Shown: piece by piece, positions 1 through 12,407 of the stretch
How the letters are laid out: every line of letters starts with the position of its first letter
How positions within the stretch are numbered: position 1 is the first letter of the stretch
Assembly (NCBI GenBank): GCA_028023455.1
Contig: JAQFVV010006246.1
Coordinates: 1,725,501 to 1,789,500 of the forward strand
Direction of reading: 5' to 3'
DNA: 64,000 bases
DNA from: Epiperipatus broadwayi
Lineage: Eukaryota; Onychophora; Udeonychophora; Euonychophora; Peripatidae
Translations under genes and position numbers: made by a program
Notes under the pieces: model-generated
Seen by the model: the letters and a program-made list of their open reading frames with translations, nothing else
Told to the model about the DNA's origin: nothing
The model's database searches: none

Positions 1-293
1 TTTTACATAAAAAATCTCATATAAGAAAATTTTCACATTAAAAACTCACATATAAAAATCATTTAGGAGACCAGATAACCCAGAGATGTAATAGTTCCAA
101 TGTTTAAATTCAATCCATGTGTTTCTAAGGTCTTGAATTTAAAAATAAAGAAACTCTCCTTTTGTTTTCTCTCCCTTGTAGAAGAAAAACCTTCCTGAAG
201 AATTACTACTCTTAAATCATCAATTGAATGATTCGGTAAATTAAAGTGTTTTGAAACCGGTCTATCTTCATTCTTATGCAAAATGTCAAATCT
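1..293 (-). repeat. Inverted copy of the PLE 3' end
   Basis: The minus strand of this stretch encodes the same GIY-YIG tail as the plus strand at about 1094-1388, ending in the same GYLVS residues. It continues into the same non-coding sequence (stop, then a T-rich stretch with 'gtgagtttttaatgtg'). By eye the two copies are nearly identical, with scattered single-base changes. The copy is cut by the window start, so the remaining 3' region of the element lies to the left. PLEs are known for such tandem and inverted partial copies ('pseudo-LTRs'), which fits. Only 10-15 bases separate it from the start of the plus-strand element. Confidence 0.9.
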
Positions 294-308
294 ATAATAA
301 TTAAATAA

Positions 309-1325
309 TTTTAATAAAAATATTAATTTCACAATGAACTTTTCAAAATCAATTGCTCATTTTCTTGATGTTGAAGTTATTTACACTAATAGAGTTCTTA
401 CTACTACTGTATATAGGAAACCAACTGATAATAACTGCTATCTACATTTTTATAGTAACCATCCTAAACATTTAAAGGCTAATATTCCTTATAGTCAATT
501 TTTAAGCATGAAGAGGATTTGTAATGATGAGAAATTTCTTCAACAAAATAATAGTATTTTATATAATAGATTGGTCAATATGAGGTATCCTAAGACATTG
601 TTGGATAATGCAGTAAGGAGATCTTTAATTGATAGAAAGAAACTTCTTTTATCTAAAAAAAAGTAAAAAAAAAAACAATTAGATGTTACACATTGGTTCT
701 TACTTTTAATAGAGATTTACCTAATATTAACCAGATATTGGCGAAACATTTTAACATATTACAATCCACAGATTATTTAACATCTATTTTTTCTGATCCA
801 CCTAAGGTTGTATATTGAAAACATAGATCATTTAGAGATGTACTTGTCAAAACAAATTTTATTAGTAGTTCTGTACAGGAAAAAGGATGTTCTCCATGTG
901 AGGATAAAAGATGTTTTACATGTAACATATTGTTGTGACAAAAGTGGTCTTTAGTACAAAAGAATTGTAATTTTAAATGGTATATTCCTAATTATGTTAC
1001 ATGTCAAAGTGCTAATTTGATAGAGTGTAGTAGATGTTTAAGCCAGTATATAGGTGAGTCAGCAAATAGTTTACATGTCAGAATGACTAATCATAGATTT
1101 GACATTTTGCATAAGAATGAAGATAGACCGGTTTCAAAACAATTTAACTTACCGAATCATTCAATTGATGATTTAAGAGTAGTAATTCTTCAGGAAGGTT
1201 TTTCTTCTACAAGGGAGAGGAAACAAAAGGAGAGTTTCTTTATTTTTAAATTCAAGATCTTAGAACCACATGGATTGAATTTAAACATTGGAACTATTAC
1301 ATCTCTGGGTTACCTGGTCTCCTAA
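309..1325 (+). pseudogene. Penelope-like retroelement: RT C-terminal part plus GIY-YIG endonuclease, broken
   Basis: The first part (309-663) contains FLDVEV and VYRKPTDNN, the C-terminal/thumb region of PLE reverse transcriptases. Reading continues in other frames through PPKVVY, a stop, then HRSFRDVLVK and the cysteine pairs CSPCEDKRCFTC. The last open part (1017-1325, 102 aa) holds LIECSRC and QYIGES, the degenerate GIY-YIG core of PLE endonucleases, then HR and H residues spaced as in that family. The RT catalytic palm (YxDD) is absent, so the copy is 5'-truncated at about 305. A frameshift near 663 and stops near 820 and 938 make it non-functional. Family PLE with endonuclease (EN+) is confident; the clade is not. 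Confidence 0.88.
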
Positions 1326-1388
1326 ATGATTTTTATATGTGAGTTTTTAATGTGAAAATTTTCTTATATGAGATTTTCTATGTAAAAA
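1094..1388 (+). repeat. Right arm of the PLE inverted repeat
   Basis: This is the plus-strand partner of the inverted copy at 1-293. The homology runs from 'tagatttgacattttgcata' through the end of the GIY-YIG ORF and about 60 bases past its stop. It can form a hairpin with the left copy around a spacer of roughly 800 bases. Confidence 0.9.
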
Positions 1389-1956
1389 TTGGTTATATGG
1401 ATGTTTATTATCTGTGTTTAATTGGTATATAGATAAATAATTAATTGTTATAAATTATTGTACTTTGCACTAACTATAATTTTTGATTAAAATGTATAAG
1501 TAATTTTTGATTAAAATTATAAGTATTTTAGTTTTTAATGAATATTAATGTGAGCACAGCTATTTTTTGTATGTGAGCATAGTCTAATTTTTGTATATGC
1601 ACATATGTATATTTTAATTTTGGATTTTTAATTTTTTTATTTTTTATTTATTTTTTTATTTATTTATTTATTTTTATTTCAAGATAAATAGAATTTAAGC
1701 TTGATTAGGAGGAAATGTAGTTTTTTTCTTTGTTTGAATTTTGTTTTTTTCTTTGTTTGAATTTTGTCATTGATTGGGTAGATATTCTGTGTTAGATTTT
1801 GTGACCAATCAGGGAGGGCTTGTTAAATTTATAATCTTTTATCAAATCTGTAATTTTTGATTATCGCCATTTTACTGTGTATATATTTTTTTCTTTCTGA
1901 TGAAAACCAGTCCTCTGGTTGAAATATAATATTATTTCTTTGATTTATGTCTTTTT

Positions 1957-1960
<4 letters not shown>
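1389..1960 (+). mobile_element. PLE 3' non-coding region (probable)
   Basis: A+T-rich non-coding DNA follows the PLE stop codon, with runs of TTTA/TTTT (1625-1680) and a 19-base direct repeat 'tttttttctttgtttgaat' (about 1721-1760). I assign it to the element because it directly follows the ORF and carries the hammerhead-like motif expected in PLE terminal regions. The outer boundary is not visible; the (AT)n tract at 1961 may be the edge. Confidence 0.5.
1880..1952 (+). ncRNA. Hammerhead-ribozyme-like motif in PLE 3' region
   Basis: CTGATGA at 1897-1903 is followed by a perfect 6-bp stem (AACCAG 1905-1910, loop TCCT, CTGGTT 1915-1920) and then GAAA at 1921-1924, the order of the hammerhead catalytic core. 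A short helix III can be drawn from 'atataa' to 'ttatgt', ending at a GTC cleavage triplet near 1948-1951. Small hammerheads are established in the terminal repeats of Penelope-like elements. Against it: one extra A (1904) lies between the core and stem II, and I could not draw a convincing stem I. It may be a decayed or non-canonical ribozyme. Confidence 0.45.

Positions 1961-2018
<58 letters not shown>
1961..2018. repeat. (AT)n microsatellite
   Basis: A run of alternating A and T with a single break (ataaatat) in the middle. Confidence 0.95.
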
Positions 2019-2135
2019 GTTTATCTGTACTTCTTTGCATATAGCTGAATCAGCATATATATAAACTAATTCTTCAGCAACTGATGATTTCTCTTAATGG
2101 AGGCCAGTCCAGGATTGTCTCATCAAAAAAGATCT

Positions 2136-2356
2136 AGTCCAGGTGGGTTCAGGACAGATATAATCATTTAACTGTTGATATTTACTTGGTTCCACTTAAA
2201 GTTCAGGAAACCAAGCTGTCTTCTAGAACACATTTGTGGCAGACTAGTGAACATAAAATATGGGTTGAATTTTATGCAAATCAAAACTCTTTTATAGTAA
2301 ACCATAGAGCAACTGATGGACTTGCCATCCATTTTGCCTTCCATTACAATTTCATG
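2136..2356 (+). other. Possible exon with CUB-like C-terminal half
   Basis: A plus-strand open frame starts just after 'gatctag' (a possible acceptor that also ends the frame upstream) and reaches a possible donor ATG|gtaact at 2356. The translation includes THLWQTSEHKIWVEFYANQN and, later, GLAIHFAFHYN. Residues of the pattern 'K-hydrophobic-W-V-E-F ... G-L-x-I-x-F' resemble the last two strands of a CUB domain. It lies on the same strand as the clear CUB exons 29 kb downstream. The match is weak: no cysteine or calcium-binding signature is visible and no splice partner was found. Confidence 0.25.
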
Positions 2357-2404
2357 GTAACTATTTGTATAATTTTGGAAACCAACTCTGCCAACTGCTT
2401 CTAA

Positions 2405-5400
2405 ACATATTATTAGCCAACTCTTACAAAAACTACCAGCCAGCTAAAACTAATCTTTTATCAACTCTTTTTATATAATCAGCTGGGGTGGCAAAAACAT
2501 AATTAAAAACTGTCTTTTTCTTAATTAAAACAATTCTAATTCTTTCAAAAGCAATAAAGATTTTTAAAAATAAATTTTCAACATTTTTACAATTATCAGA
2601 AAACATGCTTGCTTTTAATTTCAAAATTAGAATACAATATTAATATTTATTTAGATATTTTTAAATAGTTTAATTCATAGTAAAATGTTATTTTAAATCC
2701 AAGTGACATGTAGAAAATATCTACAATTTTTTTTGTCAGTGTTTATTTCTACTTTTTTTTCTTCAACTTTACATATATATTTGTGCATACACACTATGTT
2801 ATGTATGCTATGTAACAGAAGTGTTACAGTATTTCCAGAGGCACAGTCTTTGGGATTGCTTCTTCTGGCATATGAACTACCTGTTGTTTCTCTGATGGCT
2901 TCTCACTAACTTCTTTCAGCCATGTTCTACCTTTAGCTGGCTCTATTCATGATGATGAATGATTACTTTTCTGTAATTTTGATAAACACTATAGTTACTT
3001 ATAAATAGTATGTTTTTCTGATCTCTCATGCTCTTTATATTTATACTTCATGCTTATTAAATTTGTATTTTTAAATTTTGTATACTGACTTGGGGTTGAT
3101 GATGATGGTGACCATCCCAGGTTTACTCCAAGACATTGTACCATTACAAATTACAACCCATCAGAAGGGCCAATGATGATCAAATGCTTGTGGCCATTAC
3201 TACAAAATTGCCACTCAACTTGATTTCAAATATCACATCTGAAAAAAAAGTATGCATTTTATGCAAAATTAATTTTAAAATAATAGGGTGTTCTATATAA
3301 CAAGAGTATTGGTTATGAATTATAAAACACTGGTCAATATATGTTTAAGGAGTTCATATTTAGAGTTGAATAGACAATCTATGATTTAGGAGATTGGATT
3401 GGGTTTTCGACTGTCAGAGTTAGTTTAGTTGTATTCTCAGTATTAATGATGTATGAAGGATGTTATTGACTTGAGGATATAATGTTTTCATACAACTCTG
3501 AGGTGGGTTCTATCTCAGACATTGCTCAAATCCACTACTTGATTTCTTATTGTTTATCATGGCCCAGTTAATGTAGTCAGATGTGATTCTCAGCATTTAA
3601 ATTTTCAAGAAAAGGAGCAATGCATAGTTCTATATTTTCCAATCCCTAAGACTAAAATATTAGGGTTAAGATAATTATAAAATTTTACTGTCTATTTTGA
3701 TTAGATTAAGAAAATTTTTTAATTAAAGATTGTAGAACATATTTCGATAAAAATCCTACACAGTTGTTTTTAAAAAGATTAAGGTGAATTGAAGAATCAT
3801 TAACTTCTTTCAATCAAGATAAAGAAACCTTACTTTTAATTCCACTTTATCTATAAAAGAGTTGGAAACAAGGTTAGATGGGAAATTAAGCATAATTACT
3901 ATGAAGTTATAACTGAAGACAAAAGAAAGTACATCCTGCTGCTTCTAGTGACACAGTGCTAGTGTTTTTCATATACATAATGGCAAGGTGCAGCTTTTAT
4001 GTGGTTCATAGCCCATACATGTACTAGCTGGCTTGTCTAAAGTCTATCAAATTTTAGACTAACTGGAGCTCATTGAATGAAAACAGTTTCCTGAGTTATA
4101 TCATTCTCAAAGATGATAATAAGTCAGTCTACTGTTTTTAGAAAGAACCAGCTTGCCAAGAGAATCCATCAGCTTGCTGAAAAATTAGTTTATACATACC
4201 CTATTTTAACTATATGCAGAGTACAAATAAAAGTACTGTACAAATAGTAAATAGAATATGCTATATATTGAGAATAATATTATTTAAATATGTTTGCAAT
4301 TAAATTTTAAGATTTGAAAGTAAATAACTTTTGTCTAAATTATTCAATTAAAGGAAACATGTGTTTCTAGTATAATTTATTAAAAAAGACAAACTACAAA
4401 AATCTTTCTATATTGAGCAAAAGAACTTGTTAGAATATTTTTAAAGATGTTTACAATTAATTAAGAGTAACCTGAAAAAAAAAGAAAAACTTTTATAAAG
4501 GACTGACAAAGAAGTAATATATATATTTTTTTAAAAAGTTAAAAAAAACTTTTTTTACGATTAGAAATAATGAATTAGTTAATAACTTTGATTCACACTA
4601 TCTATTTTTTACATACACATGTATGTGTGAATTTTATGCATATTTTCAACATGGAATTAATTTTTTTTGTGAAAATATATTTTAATAAGTTATTATTTTT
4701 ACAAATTAACCCATTCATATTTTGCATGACAGAGATGTTGATGTGATGTACTGTGATTTTTCCTTAAATGGAGAAATGTCTTTTGGCTAATTCATCCCCT
4801 GGTGAATTTTTTCATAAGTATTATATGTTAAAATGCATGTAAAATGGTATGCTTTATTATGATAAATTTTTTTCCTGAACATTTTACACTAAAAAATGTA
4901 AAATTCAAAATTCCTACTCTTACAATAGACATAAGCCTAACCTGGACATGTTCAGACAATATCTATTGCCAAGGCTGTAAAATGTTCAGTGTTTTATGAC
5001 ATTGTATTTTGCAATGATGCAAAAACATGTTTATTTGTGAATTTATTGTGGTTTTAAATATTTTTAAAAATAATTTGCACTATATTTATTAGATATCAAG
5101 AAATATAAATTATTAATAACTTATTTTGACTTGAAATACTTTATTTTCAAAAATATAATGTTAAATTAGCAGCTAAGGTAAATATGGCCTGAAGCAAATT
5201 AGAAAACTCTAACTTTGACATAAACAATTTACTTAATATTTACAGTAAGAAAATATTGCAATTTTGCAATAAATATTCAAAAAATTTAAACTTTTAAAGC
5301 ATAATTCATTAGATATAAGAGAAATAGATAAGTATTTATTTGGATGTGTAAAAATAATAAAAAGTAAAAAATATTTTGTTGATTTTATAAACTGAAAATA

Positions 5401-5750
5401 ATCTTTCTAGAAATGCAGACATGTAAAGTCTTTGTTTTGATTACATTCTCATTTTTTTAATATTTACAGAAACAAAATGTGAATATATAAAATTTATTTC
5501 AGTAGTAAACAAAAATATTTATCAAATGAAGTCAAATTTATTTTTTTCTGATAAGTAATAATCATTTTATCATATATTTTGCATTGATGTGATCAAAGAA
5601 AAATGTCAGAAATAATGAAATTCGATAGGGTTAAAATATATAAACATCAGTGAGCACATGGCACATACATTTCCATGTGTACTCACATATATATGCGAAA
5701 ACAATCATTTATGTATCATTAAAATGTGGTAGCTTATATTTTATTACTAG
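2405..5750. other. A+T-rich DNA without supported genes
   Basis: Short frames only, none with recognisable domains or paired splice signals. The stretch contains one copy of a diverged dispersed repeat (2940-3180) and nothing else I can name. Confidence 0.6.
2940..3180 (+). repeat. Dispersed repeat, copy 1
   Basis: Shares an ordered series of blocks with 7075-7290: 'gatgaatgatta', 'gatctctcatgc', a TTAAATTT-rich stretch, then 'ttgatgat.atg.tg.ccatc' and 'ccaggt.yac.cc'. The copies are diverged and gapped. No coding potential or termini are apparent. Confidence 0.5.
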
Positions 5751-5904
5751 ATGACAATTACCATGTATTATAGCACATCAGTGTGCTTATATAGATGCAT
5801 CTCAAATAATCAGATATATTTTAAAATTAATCATATTTATATTATCAGATTATGGCAATTCCAATATGTTCATTTTATATTAAACAGGAACATCTGTGTG
5901 CAGA

Positions 5905-6475
5905 TATCATCATCATCATCAACCATTATCAATCCACTGCAGGATGAAGGTCTCTCCAAGTTTAATCCATCTTCTCCAATCTTTAGCTTCTCTTCTCCAC
6001 AACACCCCTGCACATTTTTTTATTTCATCCATCCATCTCACATGTGGTCTCTTTCTGGGTCTTTTACAATCTCTTGGAATCCAGTTTAAAATTTCAATTG
6101 TCCATCTATTATCATCTCTTCTAGCAATATGTCCAACCCAACTCCATTTCAATCTTTTAATTTTTTCAATAAGGTCAGTAACACCTGTTTGTTGTCTTAC
6201 CCATACATTGCATTTTTGATCTCTTCTTGTTACTCCCAACATACATCTCTCCATACTCCTTTGAGTGATCTGAAGTCTCTGTATTTCTCTTCTATTAAGT
6301 GTCCAAGTCTCAGATCCATAAGTAAGAACTGGTAAAACACATTTGTTAAAAACCATTCTTTTCAAACACATAGGCATATTTCCTTTTAGTATCAAGTTAT
6401 TTCTATCAAAAGCACTCCAACCAAGTTTAATTCTACGATTAATTTCCTCCATTATGTTTTCTAATGCAGTATTTG
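5905..6475 (-). mobile_element. RTE-type LINE, 5'-truncated copy 1
   Basis: The minus strand keeps an open frame of 177 aa (5919-6452) with TYGSETWTLN, GVTRRD and WSWVGHIARR followed by KRPRKRPHVRWMDE. This is the conserved region after the reverse transcriptase in RTE-clade LINEs. The in-frame homology extends a few codons further (ALENIMEEINRRI) to about 6475, where the copy ends; the endonuclease and RT are missing. The 3' end is a short (GAT)n tail, seen on the plus strand as 'atcatcatcatcatc' at 5906-5920, typical of RTE elements. The tail of the reading frame is intact, so this copy looks younger than the one at 40 kb. Confidence 0.9.
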
Positions 6476-6479
6476 TAAA

Positions 6480-8660
6480 TCACAATATGAGCACTTATTT
6501 TTTTTTATATTAATCAAAATCAGAATGCCAAATTTATATTTATAGCATACTCAGCAGACTTAATTTCATTTTATTGTTTCTAATCAATAAATTTACATTT
6601 CATTGTTAAAGTTATTTCAGTGAATTTACTCAATCCTAAAATAGTTTTAAAATATTGTTAGAATTATATCTTTGGCTCACCATAACAGTTATAGTGCTTT
6701 TGCTCACTTAGATTCATGCATAATGGTCATATAAAAGGGAAATATATTTAGTGTTTTTGGACATTCAAATGATCCTGGATTGATGCAAAAGAGGATCGTT
6801 TAAAAATTCATACACTACATTGTTTTATTTTAATATTATGTAGAAATTAAGTTTATAGTTGGCCAGTATATTAATCATAATTAATGTTTAGGGCATTGAA
6901 GATGATCAGCCTGTTTTAGTATTCTAGCATTATTTTTTTAATTATTATTATATTCTAATGGATTAACAATTAAGCTTGTGCATCCAAATTATTATATAAT
7001 CTGCCCTAAGTTTGGCAAACATCAGTTTCATGTCCAGTCACATGATTGACTATTGATTTTATTTTTTGATCATTTTTAATGATGAATGATTATTACTTCT
7101 GTATAATGCTGGTGAATTTATAGTTTTTGGTGATCTCTCATGCATCTCATCTTCATTATATGCTCATACTCATAGTTAATCATTATATATTTTGATAAAT
7201 TTAAATTTAGATTAGTTCATTAACTGAGATTGATGATAATGAGTGCCATCACCCCAGGTGCACCCCCTGAAATTTTCCAAACTATTACAATACATGATGC
7301 AAATAGTAATAGACTTATCAATTTAATTCTTTATAAAAACAAAAAATATTTCATAACTTTAATTCTAAAAAAGAAAATGTTGGACTTAGTAACATTAATA
7401 TTGGTAATATTTTTATGGTTCTCAAAACCAGTAGCCATGCTTAATAAAATTATAGATAAATTTTACCTAAAGGTAGAAAATTATCCTTGATAGAATATCT
7501 AAATAAATGTGATAATGAGTATTTTTTATTAATTTTATATTTTAAATATCAAATATTTACAATAATAAACATATATACTGTTACTTGTCCATGTAAAATG
7601 CATTCTATATTTTTAATCTTAAAACAAACATCTAAATGACAAATAATGTAAAACATGTTTTTTCTTTAGTAATAAATCAATTAATGGTTCCAAAATTCAC
7701 AATGCTTCTGGTATTTGTAATACTTAGTAAAATAGTTTTTTTTATTAAATCTTGGGTTGACTTCAGTGCCATAAGTTTGTATATTTAAAAAAAGCAGGAT
7801 ATTGTAATATATCATTTTTAAATTTTAATATTCACTTTTGTTTTTATGTATAAAAACACTATATTATTTAAATATCTACTTCCACCAGTAATTAATAATT
7901 TATATTTGAAGATCATTAAATTTTATGGCTATAAAATAAATTATTTTATTATGCCTGTTCTCAGTATAACATAATTATTTATTGGTATCACAAGTTATTG
8001 TGTTAATAATAATAATGAGGAGATAATTATCTTCATCATTATTCTTGTTATGTTGTAATTATAAACCACTATGTTTATCTAAAAATTAATTTAATTATGA
8101 GGACATTGTTGTTATATGATGAAGATTTCCCTGTATGTTATCTACTTTTTTGGAAATATGTGGTCTTAATATCATTATTATAATAATCCTAAAAATTTAA
8201 AATATATTGAATTTTATGTTCATCTACATTATGCCTACAAAATAAAACTATCATTATACTTGATGAATAGACTATTATTTAATGGTTCCAGTCTTTCATA
8301 AGAATTGAAATGGTTCAACCCTTGCTCTCAATTGTTACCAAAAAAAATATTTTTATAAAAATATTTCAGAGATTTTGTATTAAGTTATGTTTATCATTAC
8401 AAGTACCTTAGTTTTTATTATTGAGATTTATAAAATTAATCTTTTATCTAAGAGTAGGGAAGAGGCAACAGTGGCAAAAAAAAGATGAAAATAAAATAAA
8501 ATATGCCAATTATACTAACATTGAATAATAATAATAATAACTAAAATTAGAATTATACATATGTATTGATAGTTATTTACAATCTTTTCACATATATATA
8601 GTCATTCGAAAATATTATGATGTAATAATCACATATACCATTGTTATTGTTTATGTCAAC
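6480..8660. other. A+T-rich DNA without supported genes
   Basis: Contains the second dispersed-repeat copy at its centre; otherwise only short frames without domains and simple A/T runs. Confidence 0.6.
7075..7290 (+). repeat. Dispersed repeat, copy 2
   Basis: Diverged partner of 2940-3180, in the same orientation, with the same order of conserved blocks. An 86-aa frame starting inside it (7230-7490) has no recognisable domain and is probably chance. Confidence 0.5.
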
Positions 8661-8673
8661 AAGAAAAGGTTAG

Positions 8674-11340
8674 AAAACCTATGTGACCCATGAAAATTAT
8701 ATATAGATTGTGTCGGTCAAAACATGTTTATCCATCTAACATGAGCTGGAACTCACAAAATGTACTTCAAACCCAGTCAAGCCTGAGATTTAGGTCAGGG
8801 ACCAGTATGGATTCAAACCCACTCTCCAAGCACCAAATCAAACACCTAATGGGCAAAGTAACAATGATGGCACATGAGAATTAATTCTTAATCCGGCCCG
8901 CTAGCAAATCAGAGAAAACAATAAGATTCATGGACTGAAATATATATATAAACAACTTAATACTAGAGACATTCCAAAAATAAAATCTAATATATTTAGT
9001 TAATAGGGGTTTTATTAATGAATAGCTATGGGAAATTAGTGAATTGGATTGATCTAATAATGAGACAGAAACTGATATATGATGAATTATAAATATATTT
9101 ATTGACAATTTGAGACGTATTTTGAATAACATTATTGTTGGCAAATGCACACAGGCATTTACTTTATAAAATAACATTTCTTTAGGCCATTTGAACAATA
9201 ATTGATACATTGGCAAATAGGTTTGTTGATATTTAACGGAGCCAAATATCATGCTATACAACTAATTACTACATTCACTTATTAGTTATGCCCTTTTAGA
9301 ATCAGTTCGAGTGGCTATTATACATGAAATCAAACCATGTCTGGAGTGAAGCTTAATAATACATCTAATTATAATAAATTTTTATATTAAATATGGGCAT
9401 ATAAAGCATCCCAGATAGCTTTAGATCGAACAGGTTTTCAAGAATGCTTTGGTTCAATGCCGAAGATTGCATATTAGGGAGGTAGAGTTAGCTATAGAGA
9501 TTTTACTAATATGCTAGGCACAAGTAAAATATAATAATAAATTTTCTCTGTGGCTGGAAGAATAATTACCCAATAACCGGAAGAATAATTACCCAATAAC
9601 CGGTCGTCATGCTGCTAAACGGGAACCTTTATTTGGTTCATAAGAGGCAGGGGGACTTACGTGCTAATCTGGCCCATAGCTCAGTCTTAGCTACAGAACT
9701 ACCCATGAGAGGAAGATGGGTTGGACTTATCATGGCTCCATCTTATGTATATATAAAAAAAACAGCATAATGATAAAATATTAATAAGTTTCACATCCGC
9801 CAAGCCGAAGTATATTATAAATTAAATATCATATATTAAATGAACCCAAGTTTATCAGCTTGATCAAAAGAGCCAACTTTTCTGTAGCATGAGAAATATG
9901 TATATGCTACTGATGGGAATATATATATATATACAAACTTTATTTTATCCCGTTCAATCTCTTGAGTTATCTATAACTACTAAACTTTTAAAAAGGGGAA
10001 AAGTATATTTAATAAGGGACTTACGAATACTTTACTAATAAATATACTTATGATTACACTCCAGGCTAGTTTAATCTTTAGTAACAATAATTAAAGGTTG
10101 AAAAGCCACATTTTATATTTATATTAATTAATTGATAAATGACTAAATAATAATGAGCACAAATGGGTCACCGCTATTTAGAAATTAGGTTTTCGAAACA
10201 GCACACAAATGACACTATAATAACTAATAATTCGAAGATTTTAAATTATATCTTTTAAAAAACATATTTGGTAATTAAATGCATGCTGTTTCGAAATGTA
10301 GGCATAATCAATAATAATTAAAAATAAGCAAAAGAAAAGCAAATATAACTGCAGTGATTAAATTATATAGAAAAATATTAATTAACAAAGAAATTTAGCA
10401 AAAATATTTCATTTATAGATTTCAAATACTATTTAGAAGGCAATTTAGATAGAGTTTAATTATATAGTCATATGGTTAGCTAACCTGAATTTTGAAGAAA
10501 TAATGATTATGTTGGATTTCACACAGAGCTCTGTGATTTTAAATAGTATTAAAACAGTTCTATAGCTGGACTGGAGATACTCGAGCTGGAATGAAGGTGA
10601 GTTCTTTGGTTGATTATGGCATCTTCTATTTAGTTGCGAGACGATTTAACATGGTGTTTCTGTAGCTGGATGGAAATTGGAATGAAGACAAGTTCTTTTT
10701 AGTGGCTTACAACATCTTCTACTTATTATAAGCTGCTAGGGCAACATTGGTTGTTGCTTCAGACTTTGAGTGGATCAACTTCCGATGTTCCATCACAGGA
10801 AAGCAGCAAAATTCTTGCGTGATCTTAGCCAGACATGGTAAAATTAAACAATTTATAACTTCTAATATTAACAGCTCTTCAAAAGCAAGATGGAGTATAT
10901 CTTCCCACTTAAATTAAGGCCTATTTATATATTTTTCACCTTTTTGGAATTTTGTTAGCCTCAGGACCAATTGACTTTTAATTAAATAAAATAATATAAT
11001 CTAATTTTTACTACTGATAAAGTCACCCAGGTGATCTTTAATTTACTTAAAATTATTAAAATATATAAATTACATAATTCGATTCAGATTTCACTAATTA
11101 AATTTCTTTTTAGGTATTATAAAATGTTAAAGCTTAGCAGAAGGAATGGTATTCTGATTTAATGATAAAGTCTTTTGTTGAAACCAAAATCAATCAGTAA
11201 ACTAGATTTTACTTTTAATCTGGGTGTGGTCACTAATTGATTTCTTGTTTACACAAAATTCTCATTTTTAATTACAAATGGATGATTTTTATTTTACTGA
11301 AATAAATAACTTTTAACACATTTGTTTTTACAAAATAACA
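8674..11340 (-). repeat. 3' LTR of the gag-only element
   Basis: From 8674 to about 10165 it aligns closely with 14770-16222, including 'cggtcaaaacatgtttatcc', the 'gcagggggacttacgtgct' block and 'cataatgataaaatattaat'. Beyond 10165 its partner has been lost. I extend it to about 11340 because a minus-strand TATA box (TATATAAATAGGCC) lies at 10918-10931 and the possible terminus 'aaaataaca' occurs at 11332-11340; that outer limit is uncertain. A small tandem duplication of 'ggaagaataattacccaata' lies at about 9545-9600. Confidence 0.65.
10918..10931 (-). promoter_or_regulatory. Putative LTR TATA box
   Basis: The minus strand reads TATATAAATAGGCC. A near-equivalent CATATAAATAGGG lies in a comparable place in the solo LTR at 33764-33773, which supports a promoter in the same orientation as the gag remnant. 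Confidence 0.45.
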
Positions 11341-12150
11341 AATTGGACAGATTTAAAAAAAATACTTTAGTTTCAATTATATATGTAAAACATTAAATCA
11401 GAAAACCGTGAATATATCTTAAAGAAAACATTTTACATTATATCTTTTTATTTAAACTTAAATATATATATATATATAATATCATTTTGCCATTATTCTT
11501 AAATATATATATATATATAAATCATTTTGCCATTATTCCAAGGTTTATATTATCCATCCACATACGAATATAATAGTGAATATAATTAAGAATTGACTGA
11601 AAATTAATAAAACATTTTATAATAATTTATGAGTATTTCTACGCTATAATTTTATCAAACCTGTCTAATTATAGGGTGTTTTCATATGTAAATGAATGAT
11701 GCCATTCAATTGGTCATGATAACAAAGTTTTCCCACTCGACTTATATATAACATTTTTACATTTAAAATAGGTTCGAAACTAGTTCAGACAAGTAGGTCA
11801 TTAGGTTGATGGTGAAAAGGGAAGAGATTAGATGGTTTCCGTTTCATAACAGTAAACTTAGTAAAAAAAAAAATAAAAAAAATGATTTTACTTATGTAAA
11901 CACGGAGCTAAATTATGGTTTCTTTCAAATATAAACTCATGGCCCAATCCTACACTAAATTCATGATACTACATCATACTAGATTACACTATATAATACA
12001 TTTAATGCTTCTCACAATTATCAATACACATAAAAAAATTACCGGTTATTAGTCAATATTTTAAACCTAAACAGATATATACCCAAACGAGTATACATCT
12101 TGGTCAAAATAATGGATATGTTTATATATATATAAAATATAATGCATGTA

Positions 12151-12390
12151 TTATATAAAGGGTATATAGATAAAAGATAAGGATAAAATATAAAGTGTAT
12201 AATATATAGTGTATATAAATAAAATATAAAGTGTATAATATATATGTATATAGGGTATATAAATAAAATATAAAGTGTATATAGATAAAATATAAAGTGT
12301 ATAATATATATGTAGATAGGATATATAAATAAAATATAAGTGTATAATATATATATATAAAAGGGTATATAAAAAGATCAAGTCACTCAC
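12151..12390. repeat. A+T-rich minisatellite inside the gag-only element
   Basis: Imperfect tandem units of about 40-50 bases built from 'aaaatataaagtgtataata' and 'gggtatataaat', four to five times. The minus-strand open frame here (Ile/Tyr/Leu repeats) is a by-product of the repeat, not a protein. Confidence 0.85.
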
Positions 12391-12407
12391 AAAAAAAAAC
12401 TAACAAT

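Noticed and set aside
12151-12390. Minus-strand frame of repeated Ile/Tyr/Leu residues that looks like a membrane protein
   Set aside because: It is the translation of an A+T-rich minisatellite; the periodicity is of DNA, not protein.
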